11,500 nucleotides of DNA, from the NCBI GenBank assembly GCA_037147235.1, contig JBAWVO010000213.1, positions 1 to 11,500 of the forward strand, given 5' to 3'. Below are positions 1 to 7,197 of this stretch, in pieces; position 1 is the first letter of the stretch; each line of letters begins with the position of its first letter. The DNA comes from JANXQG01 sp037147235 (lineage in GTDB: Bacteria; Planctomycetota; Planctomycetia; Pirellulales; Thermoguttaceae). The notes under the pieces were generated by a model. That model saw nothing but the letters and a program-made list of their open reading frames with translations. It did not search any database and was not told the DNA's origin. Position numbers and translations under genes: made by a program.

Positions 1-122
1 AGCAACCTCGCTCGCGCTTCGGGTTAGTGTCAGTCTCAACCGCGAGCAGTATAGAGGAGTTTAACGTCAAGGTCGGGAAGAATCGTTTTACGTTTGATTG
101 GCGCGGAGTGCAATGTAGAGAA

Positions 123-1241
123 ATGATCTGGATATGGATCGCCTTCGTAGGCTTCGTGCTTCTAATGCTGGCACTGGATCTGGGTGTTTTTCATCGTCAA
201 TCGCATATCGTCTCGATGCAGGAGGCACTTGGCTGGTCGCTGATCTGGATTTTTCTCGGCGTCAGCTTCTCCGCGTTCGTTTACTACGGCTACGAGAACC
301 ATTGGATGGGGATGGGGAGTTCGATTGACTCCGTGGATGGGCAGGTGAATAACGGGATGTCCGCCACCGTGAAATACCTCACGGGATACGTCCTTGAAAA
401 GTCGCTGAGCGTGGACAATATCTTCGTGATCGCCATGGTCTTTAGTTTCTTCGCCGTGCCCTCGATCTATCAGCATCGAGTCTTATTCTGGGGAGTGCTG
501 GGGGCATTGGTCTTGCGTGGCGTCATAATCCTGGTGGGTGCAAAACTGATTGCTGAGTTCAATTGGATTCTGTATCTTTTCGGGGCATTTCTCATCGTTA
601 CGGGCGTGAAGATGCTGGTGATGAAAACCGAGGATACCGATCCAAGCCGAAATATCGTGGTGCGTCTCTTCAGGCGGCTATGGCCGGTCACGGCCCGATT
701 TCACGGTGAGCACTTCTTGGTCAGAGCTGGGTCGTCCGCGTCGCTGGAGAACGAATATCCTGGTGCCGAGGTCATGCCCGATGAGGTTGTTCAACGGACA
801 AAGCCTGGGACGCTAATGCTCACGCCGCTTGGCCTTGCCATCATTATGGTGGAGACGACCGACGTGATTTTTGCCGTGGACTCGATACCGGCGATCTTTG
901 CGATCACGGCCGACCCTTTTTTGGTTTTCACCAGCAACGTCTTCGCCATTTTGGGTCTCCGGTCGCTTTACTTTGCCCTGGCTGGCCTGATCAATAAGTT
1001 CCGTTTCCTCAAGGTGTCGCTGGCCCTGGTGCTATTTTTGGTCGGCGTGAAGATGCTGACGGTCCACTGGCTCAAGGCATTCTTTGGAGAGTATTTTAAT
1101 TTTTATCTGCTGGGCGTGGTGCTGGGGGTGTTGGCAGCGGGCGTCATTCTCTCGGTAATCCTGGAGCAACCGGCTGAGAGCAAAGACGCCAAACTTACCC
1201 CTCCAGCCCCTTCCGTTCAACGCCCCCAGCGAACACAATAG
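123..1241 (+). CDS. TerC/Alx family integral membrane protein
   Basis: This is a TerC-family membrane protein of 372 residues. Family members (Alx, TerC, YkoY) are linked to manganese export, metal loading of exported proteins and tellurite resistance; the exact substrate here cannot be read from sequence. The start at 123 gives the classic family N-terminus (MIWIWIAFVGF, then LDLGVFHR). The frame stays open upstream to a GTG at 27, but those 32 residues are hydrophilic and atypical. Signature acidic motifs inside membrane segments are present: SVDNIFVI (D98, N99) and ETTDVIFAVDSIPAIFAIT (E244, D247, D253). About eight or nine hydrophobic segments are visible, with a cytoplasmic-type loop of about 60 residues between the two halves and a Pro-rich tail. 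No yybP-ykoY manganese riboswitch is recognisable in the 122 bases available upstream. Family assignment is secure; the start is fairly secure. Confidence 0.92.
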   Translation: MIWIWIAFVGFVLLMLALDLGVFHRQSHIVSMQEALGWSLIWIFLGVSFSAFVYYGYENHWMGMGSSIDSVDGQVNNGMSATVKYLTGYVLEKSLSVDNIFVIAMVFSFFAVPSIYQHRVLFWGVLGALVLRGVIILVGAKLIAEFNWILYLFGAFLIVTGVKMLVMKTEDTDPSRNIVVRLFRRLWPVTARFHGEHFLVRAGSSASLENEYPGAEVMPDEVVQRTKPGTLMLTPLGLAIIMVETTDVIFAVDSIPAIFAITADPFLVFTSNVFAILGLRSLYFALAGLINKFRFLKVSLALVLFLVGVKMLTVHWLKAFFGEYFNFYLLGVVLGVLAAGVILSVILEQPAESKDAKLTPPAPSVQRPQRTQ

Positions 1242-1289
1242 AATTTTACGGTGTCTTTGTCCTTCGTCCTTTGGATTTCCTAATTCTCC

Positions 1290-2657
1290 ATGCTTTCCAT
1301 CCGCCGCATCGATAGCCGCCGCGAAGATATCCGCGCCGCCATGAACGATTTGCGCCAGCGATTAAGCCCCGAGGGCAATGTCGTCAGCGAGGCCGGGCGG
1401 CGTCGAACGGTCGAGGTTTTTGGCGAACCGCTCTCGCCCGCCGAGGTCGTTCAACGGATCTGCCGCGACGTGAAAACCATCGGCCTGCCCGCTCTACTGG
1501 ACTATTCGGCCCGCATCGACCGCGCAGCCCTAACGCCCGAAACCATCCGCGTTTCTCGGCAAGAATTGGAAGAAGCCCACGCCCGAGCCGATGCCGGATT
1601 TCTTGCCACCATCCGCAGCATCCGGCAGCGAATCTGGAATTTCCAGGAAGCGATCCTGCACAAGGACATCCGCGTTGAAGTGCCGGGCGGTTACCTGGTT
1701 GAGCGTTATCGCCCGCTGGATCGCGTCGGCCTGTGTGTGCCGGGCGGTGCGGCCGCATATCCCTCGACCGTGTTGATGACCGCCGTGCCGGCCCAGGTGG
1801 CAGGCGTGAAGCAACTCGCGCTGGTTGCCCCGCCGACGAAGTTCGGGGCCTATAATCCCGATCTGCTGGCGACCTGTTGCGAGTTAGGCATCACGGAGGT
1901 CTATCGCGTCGGCGGCGCACAGGCCGTGGCGGCTCTGGCCTACGGCGTGGAAGGCATCCCGCGGGTCGATAAGATCGTCGGTCCCGGCAATCTCTTCGTG
2001 GCCTTGGCCAAAAAGCATGTCTACGGCAACGTCGACATTGACTCCATCGCCGGGCCGAGCGAAGTCGTCGTGATCGTCGATCATTCCACCCGGGCCGACT
2101 ACACCGCACTGGACCTGATCGCCCAGGCCGAACACGCCCCGGGGGCCAGCGTGCTGATCGGATGGGACGAGAATGTCCTTGACAAGACCGTCGAGGAGCT
2201 TGATCGGCAGTTGGCCCACCTGGAACGTGGCGAACTGGCCCGACAGAGCCTCGAAGAGTTCGGTGCCGTGATTCTCGCTCGCGATGTTGAAGAAGCCTGT
2301 GCGCTGGCCGATGAAATCGCCCCGGAACACCTGCATATTGCTACGGAAAACGCCGCCGCACTGGCCGAAAAGATTCTGCACGCCGGGGCTATTTTCCTCG
2401 GTAATTTCACGCCCGTCGCCCTGGGCGACTACGCCGCCGGCCCCTCGCACGTCCTGCCCACCAGCGGCACCGCCCGCTTCGCCAGCGGCCTATCGAGCAA
2501 CGACTTCCTCCGCGCCGGAAGCATTTTGCACTTCACCCAAGAGGGGCTGATGCAACTGGCCCCGGACGTGCAAGTGCTGGCAACGAAGGAAGGACTGACG
2601 GGGCACCGGGCAAGCGTGGAGATAAGGATGAGGGGGATTGCACCCAGATTTGTGTGA
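1290..2657 (+). CDS. hisD: Histidinol dehydrogenase HisD
   Basis: Histidinol dehydrogenase catalyses the last two steps of histidine synthesis, oxidising L-histidinol through the aldehyde to L-histidine with two NAD+ and a bound zinc. The protein has 455 residues, slightly above the family's usual length of about 430. Visible family blocks are VGGAQAVAALAYG (207-219), KIVGPGNLFVALAKKHVYG (228-246) and DIDSIAGPSEVVVIVD (249-264). By family knowledge the zinc ligands correspond to Q279, H282, D380 and H439, and the catalytic Glu-His pair to E346-H347 in PEHLHI. There is no clear Shine-Dalgarno site before the ATG. It starts 48 bases after the TerC gene. The expected partners hisC and hisB lie downstream on the same strand but are separated from it by an opposite-strand toxin-antitoxin-like pair. 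Confidence 0.97.
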   Translation: MLSIRRIDSRREDIRAAMNDLRQRLSPEGNVVSEAGRRRTVEVFGEPLSPAEVVQRICRDVKTIGLPALLDYSARIDRAALTPETIRVSRQELEEAHARADAGFLATIRSIRQRIWNFQEAILHKDIRVEVPGGYLVERYRPLDRVGLCVPGGAAAYPSTVLMTAVPAQVAGVKQLALVAPPTKFGAYNPDLLATCCELGITEVYRVGGAQAVAALAYGVEGIPRVDKIVGPGNLFVALAKKHVYGNVDIDSIAGPSEVVVIVDHSTRADYTALDLIAQAEHAPGASVLIGWDENVLDKTVEELDRQLAHLERGELARQSLEEFGAVILARDVEEACALADEIAPEHLHIATENAAALAEKILHAGAIFLGNFTPVALGDYAAGPSHVLPTSGTARFASGLSSNDFLRAGSILHFTQEGLMQLAPDVQVLATKEGLTGHRASVEIRMRGIAPRFV

Positions 2658-2710
2658 AACGGATAGCCATCTACCGCGTGACCCGCAGGCGATATATAGG
2701 GGATCACTTG

Positions 2711-3358
2711 TTACCGTTTAACTGTCCCCGCCGCGATGGCCTTCACCCACGCGCGGATGTCGGCCTTGACTTGTTCCCACGCAATGTCATGCAACATTCT
2801 CGGCATGGGGTCACCTTCCGCGTCCTCAAAATAGGTAAGGCTATAAAGGACACGGGATACGTCTTCGACCGCGAATTTTCGACGGAACAGTTCGAGCATC
2901 TCCGCGAGCGGCCGCGCATGAGCGACTAGGGCGTGGATGTCGAAAAAATCTCTTTTCGCGCCTCGCTGATCGACCGCCAGGAGCTTCATGGCAGCCAAAT
3001 CGTCGAGCGAGGCGATTTCGCAGCCGACATCGGGCCACGCGACGGGAGCCGCAAGCGTCGGGTGACGGTATTCCAGGAAACTGGCTCGCACACCCCCGAC
3101 ATCGCCGTGCAACGTCGCTCGCCCAATACTCTCAACCCGCAATTCGGCACCACGTTCCTGAAGTTCCCTGGCGAGGGCCAGTGGGTCTTCGATACGCTCG
3201 CCGGTGAACCAATCCAGGTCGTGCGATTGCCGGTGTCCTAAATGCGCCGCAATCGCGGTTCCGCCACCCAGGTAGAACCCGCAGTCGGTTGCGGGGCATC
3301 CAAGCTGACGCAGAGCCACCTGTTGCTCTCGCGGCAGGATTTCGGCGTGGAGGCTCAT
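2711..3358 (-). CDS. Nucleotidyltransferase, AbiEii-toxin-like
   Basis: This 215-residue protein resembles the nucleotidyl transferase AbiEii/AbiGii toxin family. Known members (AbiEii, MenT) transfer nucleotides, in some cases onto tRNA acceptor ends, and act as the toxin of type IV-like toxin-antitoxin or abortive-infection pairs. The fold's signature is visible: FYLGGGTAIAAHLGHR (28-43) followed by SHDLDWFT (45-52), in which D48 and D50 are the likely metal-binding pair. The later block LDDLAAMKLLAVDQRGAKRD (118-137) carries the conserved Lys. The start was chosen at the ATG that overlaps the upstream stop as ATGA and has a purine-rich GGGAG/GAGGA site just before it; the frame extends further upstream but without family character. 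Its gene runs against the his genes and converges on hisD, whose stop is 53 bases away. Toxicity is inferred from family and context. Confidence 0.85.
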   Translation of the reverse strand: MSLHAEILPREQQVALRQLGCPATDCGFYLGGGTAIAAHLGHRQSHDLDWFTGERIEDPLALARELQERGAELRVESIGRATLHGDVGGVRASFLEYRHPTLAAPVAWPDVGCEIASLDDLAAMKLLAVDQRGAKRDFFDIHALVAHARPLAEMLELFRRKFAVEDVSRVLYSLTYFEDAEGDPMPRMLHDIAWEQVKADIRAWVKAIAAGTVKR

Positions 3359-3696
3359 CCTCGTCCTCTCCCTTCCCAAATCCGTCGCCCCTCGGACCCT
3401 AGCCACGCATCCACAAGCTCGCACGGTAAGTCCAAAACCAGTTCCCAAAACCGCAGTTGCCTGGAGCTCAGGCCCCGCCCCTCGTGTTGCTCGATCCACT
3501 GGCGCAAGGCGGCGTCACCCAGCCTGGCGCGGAGCCAGCAGATAGCGTCCCAAGTTCCCGCGGACAAGACGCGACGGACCACATAATTGCGGTGGCCCTG
3601 CCATGAAATCTGATCGAAGGCGCTGTCCCAGAACAAGGGGCGCAGCATTTCCGGCAAGCAGTCGGTAGTATTCGGCGGTGACATCGCTGGAACCAT
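3355..3696 (-). CDS. DUF6922-like small protein, probable antitoxin
   Basis: This 113-residue protein resembles a family (DUF6922-type) often encoded directly upstream of AbiEii-like nucleotidyltransferases. Characteristic features are LRPLFWDSAFDQISW near residue 18, YVVRRVLSAGTWDAICWLR in the middle, and GLSSRQLRFWELVL near the end, rich in aromatic and helical residues. A role as antitoxin to the downstream gene is inferred from gene order, the ATGA overlap and size; no DNA-binding motif is obvious. The ATG at 3696 is preceded by GAGG at a spacing of 10 bases. An in-frame TTG at 3705 and an ATG at 3684 are alternatives. It is transcribed away from hisC, so the 188-base gap to hisC should hold divergent promoters. 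Confidence 0.75.
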   Translation of the reverse strand: MVPAMSPPNTTDCLPEMLRPLFWDSAFDQISWQGHRNYVVRRVLSAGTWDAICWLRARLGDAALRQWIEQHEGRGLSSRQLRFWELVLDLPCELVDAWLGSEGRRIWEGRGRG

Positions 3697-3778
3697 GACA
3701 CACAATCCTCAATGGCCTCTCTCTTTCTTGCTTTCCGTCACAATGCATGATACCATACGGCATTGCGAAGGGCAACCG

Positions 3779-3807
3779 TTGACGGCTCGCCACCTGTCCG
3801 ATAGAGT
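3779..3807 (+). promoter_or_regulatory. Candidate sigma70-type promoter for hisC-hisB
   Basis: A TTGACG hexamer (3779-3784, five of six to consensus) and TAGAGT (3802-3807, four of six) are separated by exactly 17 bases. Transcription would start about 70 bases before hisC. It lies in the gap between the inverted toxin-antitoxin-like pair and hisC, where an independent promoter would be needed once hisC is separated from hisD. This is pattern matching only. Confidence 0.45.
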
Positions 3808-3884
3808 TAATGAGGAGAAGTTTACCGAAGAAATCGTGCGGTTCAAATCGCGAGAGAAGAATCCGACCCACACTTAACAACGAC

Positions 3885-4931
3885 ATGCCCTACTTTCGCT
3901 CCAACATCCGCTCCATGTCCGGCTATGTGCCCGGCGAACAGCCGCAGGGTGACGGGTTCATCAAGTTGAACACCAACGAGAACCCCTACCCACCTTCGCC
4001 TGCGGTGGCGGTCGCCGTCAATGAGGCATTGCAGCACGGACTACAAAAATATCCCGACCCGATGGCCGGGGCCTTTTGCCGCCGCGCGAGCGAACTACTC
4101 GGCGTGCCGCCCGACTGGATCCTGGCGGGCAACGGCAGCGACGACATCCTCACCATCGTCACCCGGGCTTTGGTCGGCGAAGGTCAATTGCTGCGGCTGC
4201 CGTATCCCAGCTATATCCTCTATCGCACGCTGGCCGATCTGCAAGGCGCGCGGAGCGAAGAAGTTCATTTCGAGCCTGACTGGACGCTTCCAGAGGCGTT
4301 TGGCCGGGGGAGTGACGATCTGCGGCTGGTCTTCCTGGCTAATCCCAATAGCCCCTCCGGCACGGTCGTTCCGCCGGAGGCCGTGCTGGAACTGGCCCAA
4401 CGGCTCCCCTGCCCTTTGCTGGTTGACGAGGCCTATGCCGACTTCGCGGAAACGAACTGCGTGGACCTTGTCGCGAAGAGCGAGAAGATCATGGTCTCGC
4501 GGACGCTGAGCAAGTCGTACGCCCTGGCCGGGCTGCGGTTTGGCTATCTGGTGGCCCAACCGCACTTGATCCAACAGTTCGTCAAGGTGAAAGATTCCTA
4601 CAACTGCGACGCGTTGTCGATCGCCGCGGCCACGGCGGCCATCGGCGACCAGGCCTGGCTGGCCGAGACCCGTGAAAAGATTCTTCACTCGCGTGGCCGG
4701 TTAATGACGGCTATGCGGGATTTAGGGTTTATCGTGCCTGATTCGCAAGCTAACTTTGTTTGGGCTTTGCACAGTCGGCAGGGTGCCCGGCCAATGTACG
4801 AAGAACTGAAACGTCAGCGGATTCTCGTCCGATACATGGTATATCCCGGTTGGGGTGACGGCCTGCGAATCACCGTCGGCACGGACGAAGAGATTGAAAC
4901 GTGCGTTGCGAAACTGCAAGAGATTGTTTAG
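3885..4931 (+). CDS. hisC: Histidinol-phosphate aminotransferase HisC
   Basis: HisC is a pyridoxal-phosphate fold-type I aminotransferase that exchanges the amino group between glutamate and imidazole acetol phosphate to give histidinol phosphate. The protein has 348 residues, normal for the family. Visible motifs are LNTNENPYPPSP (28-39), GNGSDDIL (82-89), the NPNSPSGT block (153-160), DEAYADF (181-187) and SRTLSKSYALAGLRFGYL (205-222), in which K210 should form the Schiff base with PLP and R218 contacts the phosphate. The ATG at 3885 gives the standard N-terminus; the frame is open for 25 codons upstream but without family similarity. No strong Shine-Dalgarno site is seen. hisB follows after 16 bases, so the two are almost certainly cotranscribed. 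Confidence 0.96.
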   Translation: MPYFRSNIRSMSGYVPGEQPQGDGFIKLNTNENPYPPSPAVAVAVNEALQHGLQKYPDPMAGAFCRRASELLGVPPDWILAGNGSDDILTIVTRALVGEGQLLRLPYPSYILYRTLADLQGARSEEVHFEPDWTLPEAFGRGSDDLRLVFLANPNSPSGTVVPPEAVLELAQRLPCPLLVDEAYADFAETNCVDLVAKSEKIMVSRTLSKSYALAGLRFGYLVAQPHLIQQFVKVKDSYNCDALSIAAATAAIGDQAWLAETREKILHSRGRLMTAMRDLGFIVPDSQANFVWALHSRQGARPMYEELKRQRILVRYMVYPGWGDGLRITVGTDEEIETCVAKLQEIV

Positions 4932-4947
4932 AAATCGAGAAACGACC

Positions 4948-5535
4948 ATGTCGCGTACAGCCACTGTCCAGCGTAAAACGGCGGAAACCGATATCCGGCT
5001 CGAAGTCGATCTCGACGGGAGCGGCCGTGCGCAGATTGCCACCGGCGTCGGCTTCTTCGACCACATGCTCACGCTTCTGGCCAAACATGCGGCCATCGAC
5101 CTCGTGATCGAGGCCCAGGGTGACTTGCACGTCGATCAGCATCACACGGTCGAGGACGTCGGCATTTGCCTGGGGTCGGCCGTGCGTCAGGCCCTGGGGG
5201 ATCGGGCAGGCATCCGCCGCTATGGCCATTTTACGCTGCCGATGGACGAGACCTTGGTCACCTGCGCGGTCGATCTGGGCGGTCGGCCTTATTTCGTCTT
5301 CGAGGCAAAATTCCCCACGGCCAAGGTCGGGGAGTTCGACAGCGAGTTAGTCGCCGATTTCTGGCATGCCTTCGCCACCAACGTCTTGGGCAACGTACAC
5401 ATTCTTGTCCACTACGGCCGCAACAGCCATCACATTGCCGAAGGCATTTTCAAGTCCGCCGCCCGCGCCCTTCGCACCGCTTTGGAGTCCGATCCGCGAA
5501 TCACCGGCGTGCCTAGCACGAAAGGCGTGCTGTAG
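4948..5535 (+). CDS. hisB: Imidazoleglycerol-phosphate dehydratase HisB
   Basis: HisB dehydrates imidazole glycerol phosphate to imidazole acetol phosphate, the substrate of HisC encoded just before it. At 195 residues it is the monofunctional dehydratase, lacking the phosphatase domain of the enterobacterial fusion. The manganese-binding histidine and glutamate clusters are visible: GFFDHML (35-41), DQHHTVEDVG (63-72) and SHHIAEGIFKSAARALR (160-176). The ATG at 4948 yields the usual N-terminus MSRTATVQRKT; the frame extends upstream into the end of hisC but without family character. The stop lies 26 bases from that of the convergent SDR gene. Confidence 0.97.
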   Translation: MSRTATVQRKTAETDIRLEVDLDGSGRAQIATGVGFFDHMLTLLAKHAAIDLVIEAQGDLHVDQHHTVEDVGICLGSAVRQALGDRAGIRRYGHFTLPMDETLVTCAVDLGGRPYFVFEAKFPTAKVGEFDSELVADFWHAFATNVLGNVHILVHYGRNSHHIAEGIFKSAARALRTALESDPRITGVPSTKGVL

Positions 5536-5561
5536 CTTCAAGCGGTCCTCATGTTTGCTGT

Positions 5562-6365
5562 TCACGTTTTTCTCAACACGATCCAATCCCCCAGGCTCGG
5601 ACAGAGCTGCTGAATCGCAAATAACAACCGCGCCTTGCCGGGAATCACCAACTCGGCCTTCCGTCGCTCGCATGCCCGCAAGATCTGCGCGACGAGCCAC
5701 TGCGGCGGAATGGCTTTCGTTTGCACGCCCGCGCCGGGCCGCCGGGCGCGCTCGGGAATATCTTCCAGTCCATCCAAGGGATAAAGCCGCGGATCCTTGC
5801 GCTCGATCGGTCCGGGACAGACCAGCAGCACGTGCAATCCCTGCGGTCCAAGTTCCAATCGCAGTTGTTGCGAGTAGGCCGCCACGGCGTGCTTTGTGGC
5901 GGGATAGGCTCCGACCCAGCGCGAGGCCGACTTCGCCGCCAGCGAGCCGATATTGACGATGTGCCCGCGCGTTTCCAGCAAGTGGGGCGCGGCCGCCCGC
6001 GTGCAGCGTACCAAAGCAATGAGATTCAGTTCCATCAACTCGCGGAACTGCTCGGGCGTGGTATCAAGCACCCTGCCTCGCATCGACCGGCCGGCATTGT
6101 TCACCAATACGTCAAGCTTGCCGTAGTGCAAGATCACCTCCGCGAAGAGCCGGTCCACATCGGCCTGTTGGGTAATGTCGGCCTGGATGCCCGATGCGTT
6201 GCAACCGGCCGTTTGCATTTCGGCGGCCGCTTTTTGCACGGCATCGCCTTCCAGGCCGGCAACGACGATCTTGGCACCGGCTCCGCCGAAGCCGTCGGCG
6301 ATCACGCGCCCCAGGCCGCTGGAGCCGCCGGTCACGAGAACGATTTTATCTTTCCAATAGCTCAC
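5562..6365 (-). CDS. SDR-family NAD(P)-dependent oxidoreductase
   Basis: This is a classical short-chain dehydrogenase/reductase of 267 residues. The cofactor-binding TGGSSGLG lies at 12-19, NNAG at 89-92, and the catalytic residues are S141, Y154 and K158 in GAYPATK. The substrate cannot be predicted; GLEGDAVQKAA after the second strand does not settle NAD versus NADP. The C-terminal stretch (KAELVIPGKARLLFAIQQL) resembles membrane-associated SDRs of the DltE/retinol-dehydrogenase-like type. The chosen start is a GTG at 6365 giving MSYWKDKIVLVTGG; the open frame continues 39 codons upstream but those codons run through a tRNA fragment and are not credible. There is no clear Shine-Dalgarno site. 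It converges with hisB. Confidence 0.9.
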   Translation of the reverse strand: MSYWKDKIVLVTGGSSGLGRVIADGFGGAGAKIVVAGLEGDAVQKAAAEMQTAGCNASGIQADITQQADVDRLFAEVILHYGKLDVLVNNAGRSMRGRVLDTTPEQFRELMELNLIALVRCTRAAAPHLLETRGHIVNIGSLAAKSASRWVGAYPATKHAVAAYSQQLRLELGPQGLHVLLVCPGPIERKDPRLYPLDGLEDIPERARRPGAGVQTKAIPPQWLVAQILRACERRKAELVIPGKARLLFAIQQLCPSLGDWIVLRKT

Positions 6366-6386
6366 GGCTGTTACGATACCAATCAG

Positions 6387-6430
6387 TGCGGGAAACAGGA
6401 CTTGAACCTGCACGACCTTGCGGCCACTAG
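6387..6430 (-). other. 3' fragment of a tRNA-Leu gene, candidate attachment-site relic
   Basis: Read on the minus strand, this stretch contains a class II variable arm (GGCC-GCAA-GGTC), a T stem (GCAGG with CCTGT) around the TTCAAGT loop, the 3' acceptor strand TTCCCGC and the discriminator A, all correctly spaced for tRNA-Leu. No CCA is encoded. The matching 5' acceptor GCGGGAA, D arm and anticodon arm are not found in the adjacent bases. It is therefore a displaced 3' half rather than a functional tRNA. Such pieces are typical of integration into a tRNA 3' end. If so, the inserted DNA lies on the higher-coordinate side, because the SDR gene sits on the downstream side of the tRNA. Confidence 0.75.
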
Positions 6431-6436
6431 GTAATG

Positions 6437-6718
6437 TTATCGAACCTGCTCTTTGATTGCGAGCGTTTGCTGCCCGATCCAATCATTCACTCTGAACGGA
6501 GTGGGTAGGTGCATCAGAATTATCAGCAGGAAGGCCACGACCAGGGCAACTGAGGTCATCGGCTTACTCAGCCCCAAGTCCCAACCATCGAGCTTGCCCG
6601 GCATAATCAGCAGTACGATCAGCAGGAATGACAGACATCCGGCGAATAGAGCCGCCACGATGATTTGCGAGGTCAAAACCATCTTGCGACGCTCGGGGTC
6701 TACTTGAGGATCGATCAT
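6437..6718 (-). CDS. Small two-helix membrane protein, unknown function
   Basis: This 93-residue protein has a charged N-terminus (MIDPQVDPERRKMVLTSQ), a long hydrophobic helix (IIVAALFAGCLSFLLIVLLIM), a short hydrophilic turn (PGKLDGWDLGLSKP) and a second helix (TSVALVVAFLLIILMHL). It is probably a two-span inner-membrane protein. I recall similar small proteins in planctomycetes but can name no function. The start at 6718 gives a sensible cytoplasmic N-terminus; an in-frame ATG at 6775 would add 19 mostly hydrophobic residues. Neither has a strong ribosome site. Its stop is only seven bases from the tRNA-Leu fragment. A different ORF with a good ribosome site overlaps its 5' part, so a frameshift is possible. 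Confidence 0.6.
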   Translation of the reverse strand: MIDPQVDPERRKMVLTSQIIVAALFAGCLSFLLIVLLIMPGKLDGWDLGLSKPMTSVALVVAFLLIILMHLPTPFRVNDWIGQQTLAIKEQVR

Positions 6719-6893
6719 GGCATCCGGTTCCAGAAAAAGGCATAGTGTGTAAAGTCCAGCAGATCCTATTATCATAATCTCGGCGTGGCTCCACTGGAAG
6801 CCACGCCAGCACCACGCCCTTCTCGCCGTTGAGAGAAATCGTGCGGTAGTCCGTGGCACCCTTCCGCGTCCATATCGAATTGTCTTCGTACAT
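6564..6893 (-). CDS. Doubtful ORF, possibly a frameshifted or short coupled gene
   Basis: The ORF starts three bases after the stop of the CxxC protein gene and has an excellent ribosome site (GAGGAG nine bases before the ATG, inside the end of that gene). The first 39 or so codons (starting MYEDNSIWTRKGATDYRT) have codon use like real genes here, with G or C often in third position. The later codons overlap the membrane-protein gene in another frame and read like noise (many Arg, Ser and Pro). Either a short gene ends by frameshift near 6780, or this is the true 5' part of a protein fused to the membrane segment before a mutation. No domain is recognised. Confidence 0.3.
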   Translation of the reverse strand: MYEDNSIWTRKGATDYRTISLNGEKGVVLAWLPVEPRRDYDNRICWTLHTMPFSGTGCHDRSSSRPRASQDGFDLANHRGGSIRRMSVIPADRTADYAGQARWLGLGAE

Positions 6894-6896
6894 GCT

Positions 6897-7094
6897 CTAT
6901 TTCTCCTCGCTGGATTCCGGTGGGATTGCCTCATTGGGCCGCACACCGTATTTTCGTTGTCTCGCTCGCCCGTTGGGGCAACCACCAAACGTCACCAACA
7001 TTTCGATTTTCTGAATGAACTGAGCGAAACGATTGCCCTGCCTCGCCCTGGTGCAAATCGGGCATTTCTTTTCACAAAAGTCGGGATCACCCAT
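6897..7094 (-). CDS. Small CxxC protein, unknown function
   Basis: This 65-residue protein begins MGDPDFCEKKCPICTRARQG and has cysteines at CEKKCPIC plus a later GGCP, a layout compatible with a small zinc-binding unit. The middle is LLQ-like helical (FAQFIQKIEMLVTFGGC) followed by a basic segment, GRARQRKYGVRPNE. I recall close relatives as conserved hypothetical proteins in planctomycetes, but no function is known to me. The ATG at 7094 has GGTGAA just upstream. Its stop is separated by three bases from the next ORF, whose ribosome site lies inside it, suggesting translational coupling. Confidence 0.65.
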   Translation of the reverse strand: MGDPDFCEKKCPICTRARQGNRFAQFIQKIEMLVTFGGCPNGRARQRKYGVRPNEAIPPESSEEK

Positions 7095-7113
7095 GCTTCA
7101 CCAGCTTTCTTAA

Positions 7114-7155
7114 TTATCCATGCAAACCCAAAAGCAGCATTCCATGCTTTGCCAT
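7114..7155 (-). CDS. Possible 13-codon leader ORF
   Basis: A perfect AGGAGG (minus strand, 7162-7167) sits six bases before an ATG that opens a 13-codon frame, MAKHGMLLLGLHG, ending in TAA 19 bases before the CxxC gene start. This is the strongest ribosome site in the area, yet it serves only a tiny frame. It may be a leader peptide coupled to the CxxC gene, the remnant of a broken gene, or chance. Confidence 0.3.
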   Translation of the reverse strand: MAKHGMLLLGLHG

Positions 7156-7197
7156 CGAATGCCTCCTAGCCTTGCTCTTATGTTCAAACATTCGTTT

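Noticed and set aside
1..122. yybP-ykoY manganese riboswitch upstream of the TerC gene
   Set aside because: The conserved GGGGAGUA-type blocks are not present in the 122 bases available; a site further left cannot be excluded.
1884..2450. 188-codon minus-strand open frame opposite hisD
   Set aside because: It is the mirror of a highly conserved gene; GC-rich codon structure creates long antisense frames, and no family or ribosome site is seen.
5721..6434. 237-codon plus-strand open frame opposite the SDR gene
   Set aside because: It is antisense to a clear SDR gene, and its end reads through the tRNA fragment (a classic spurious tRNA-derived peptide).
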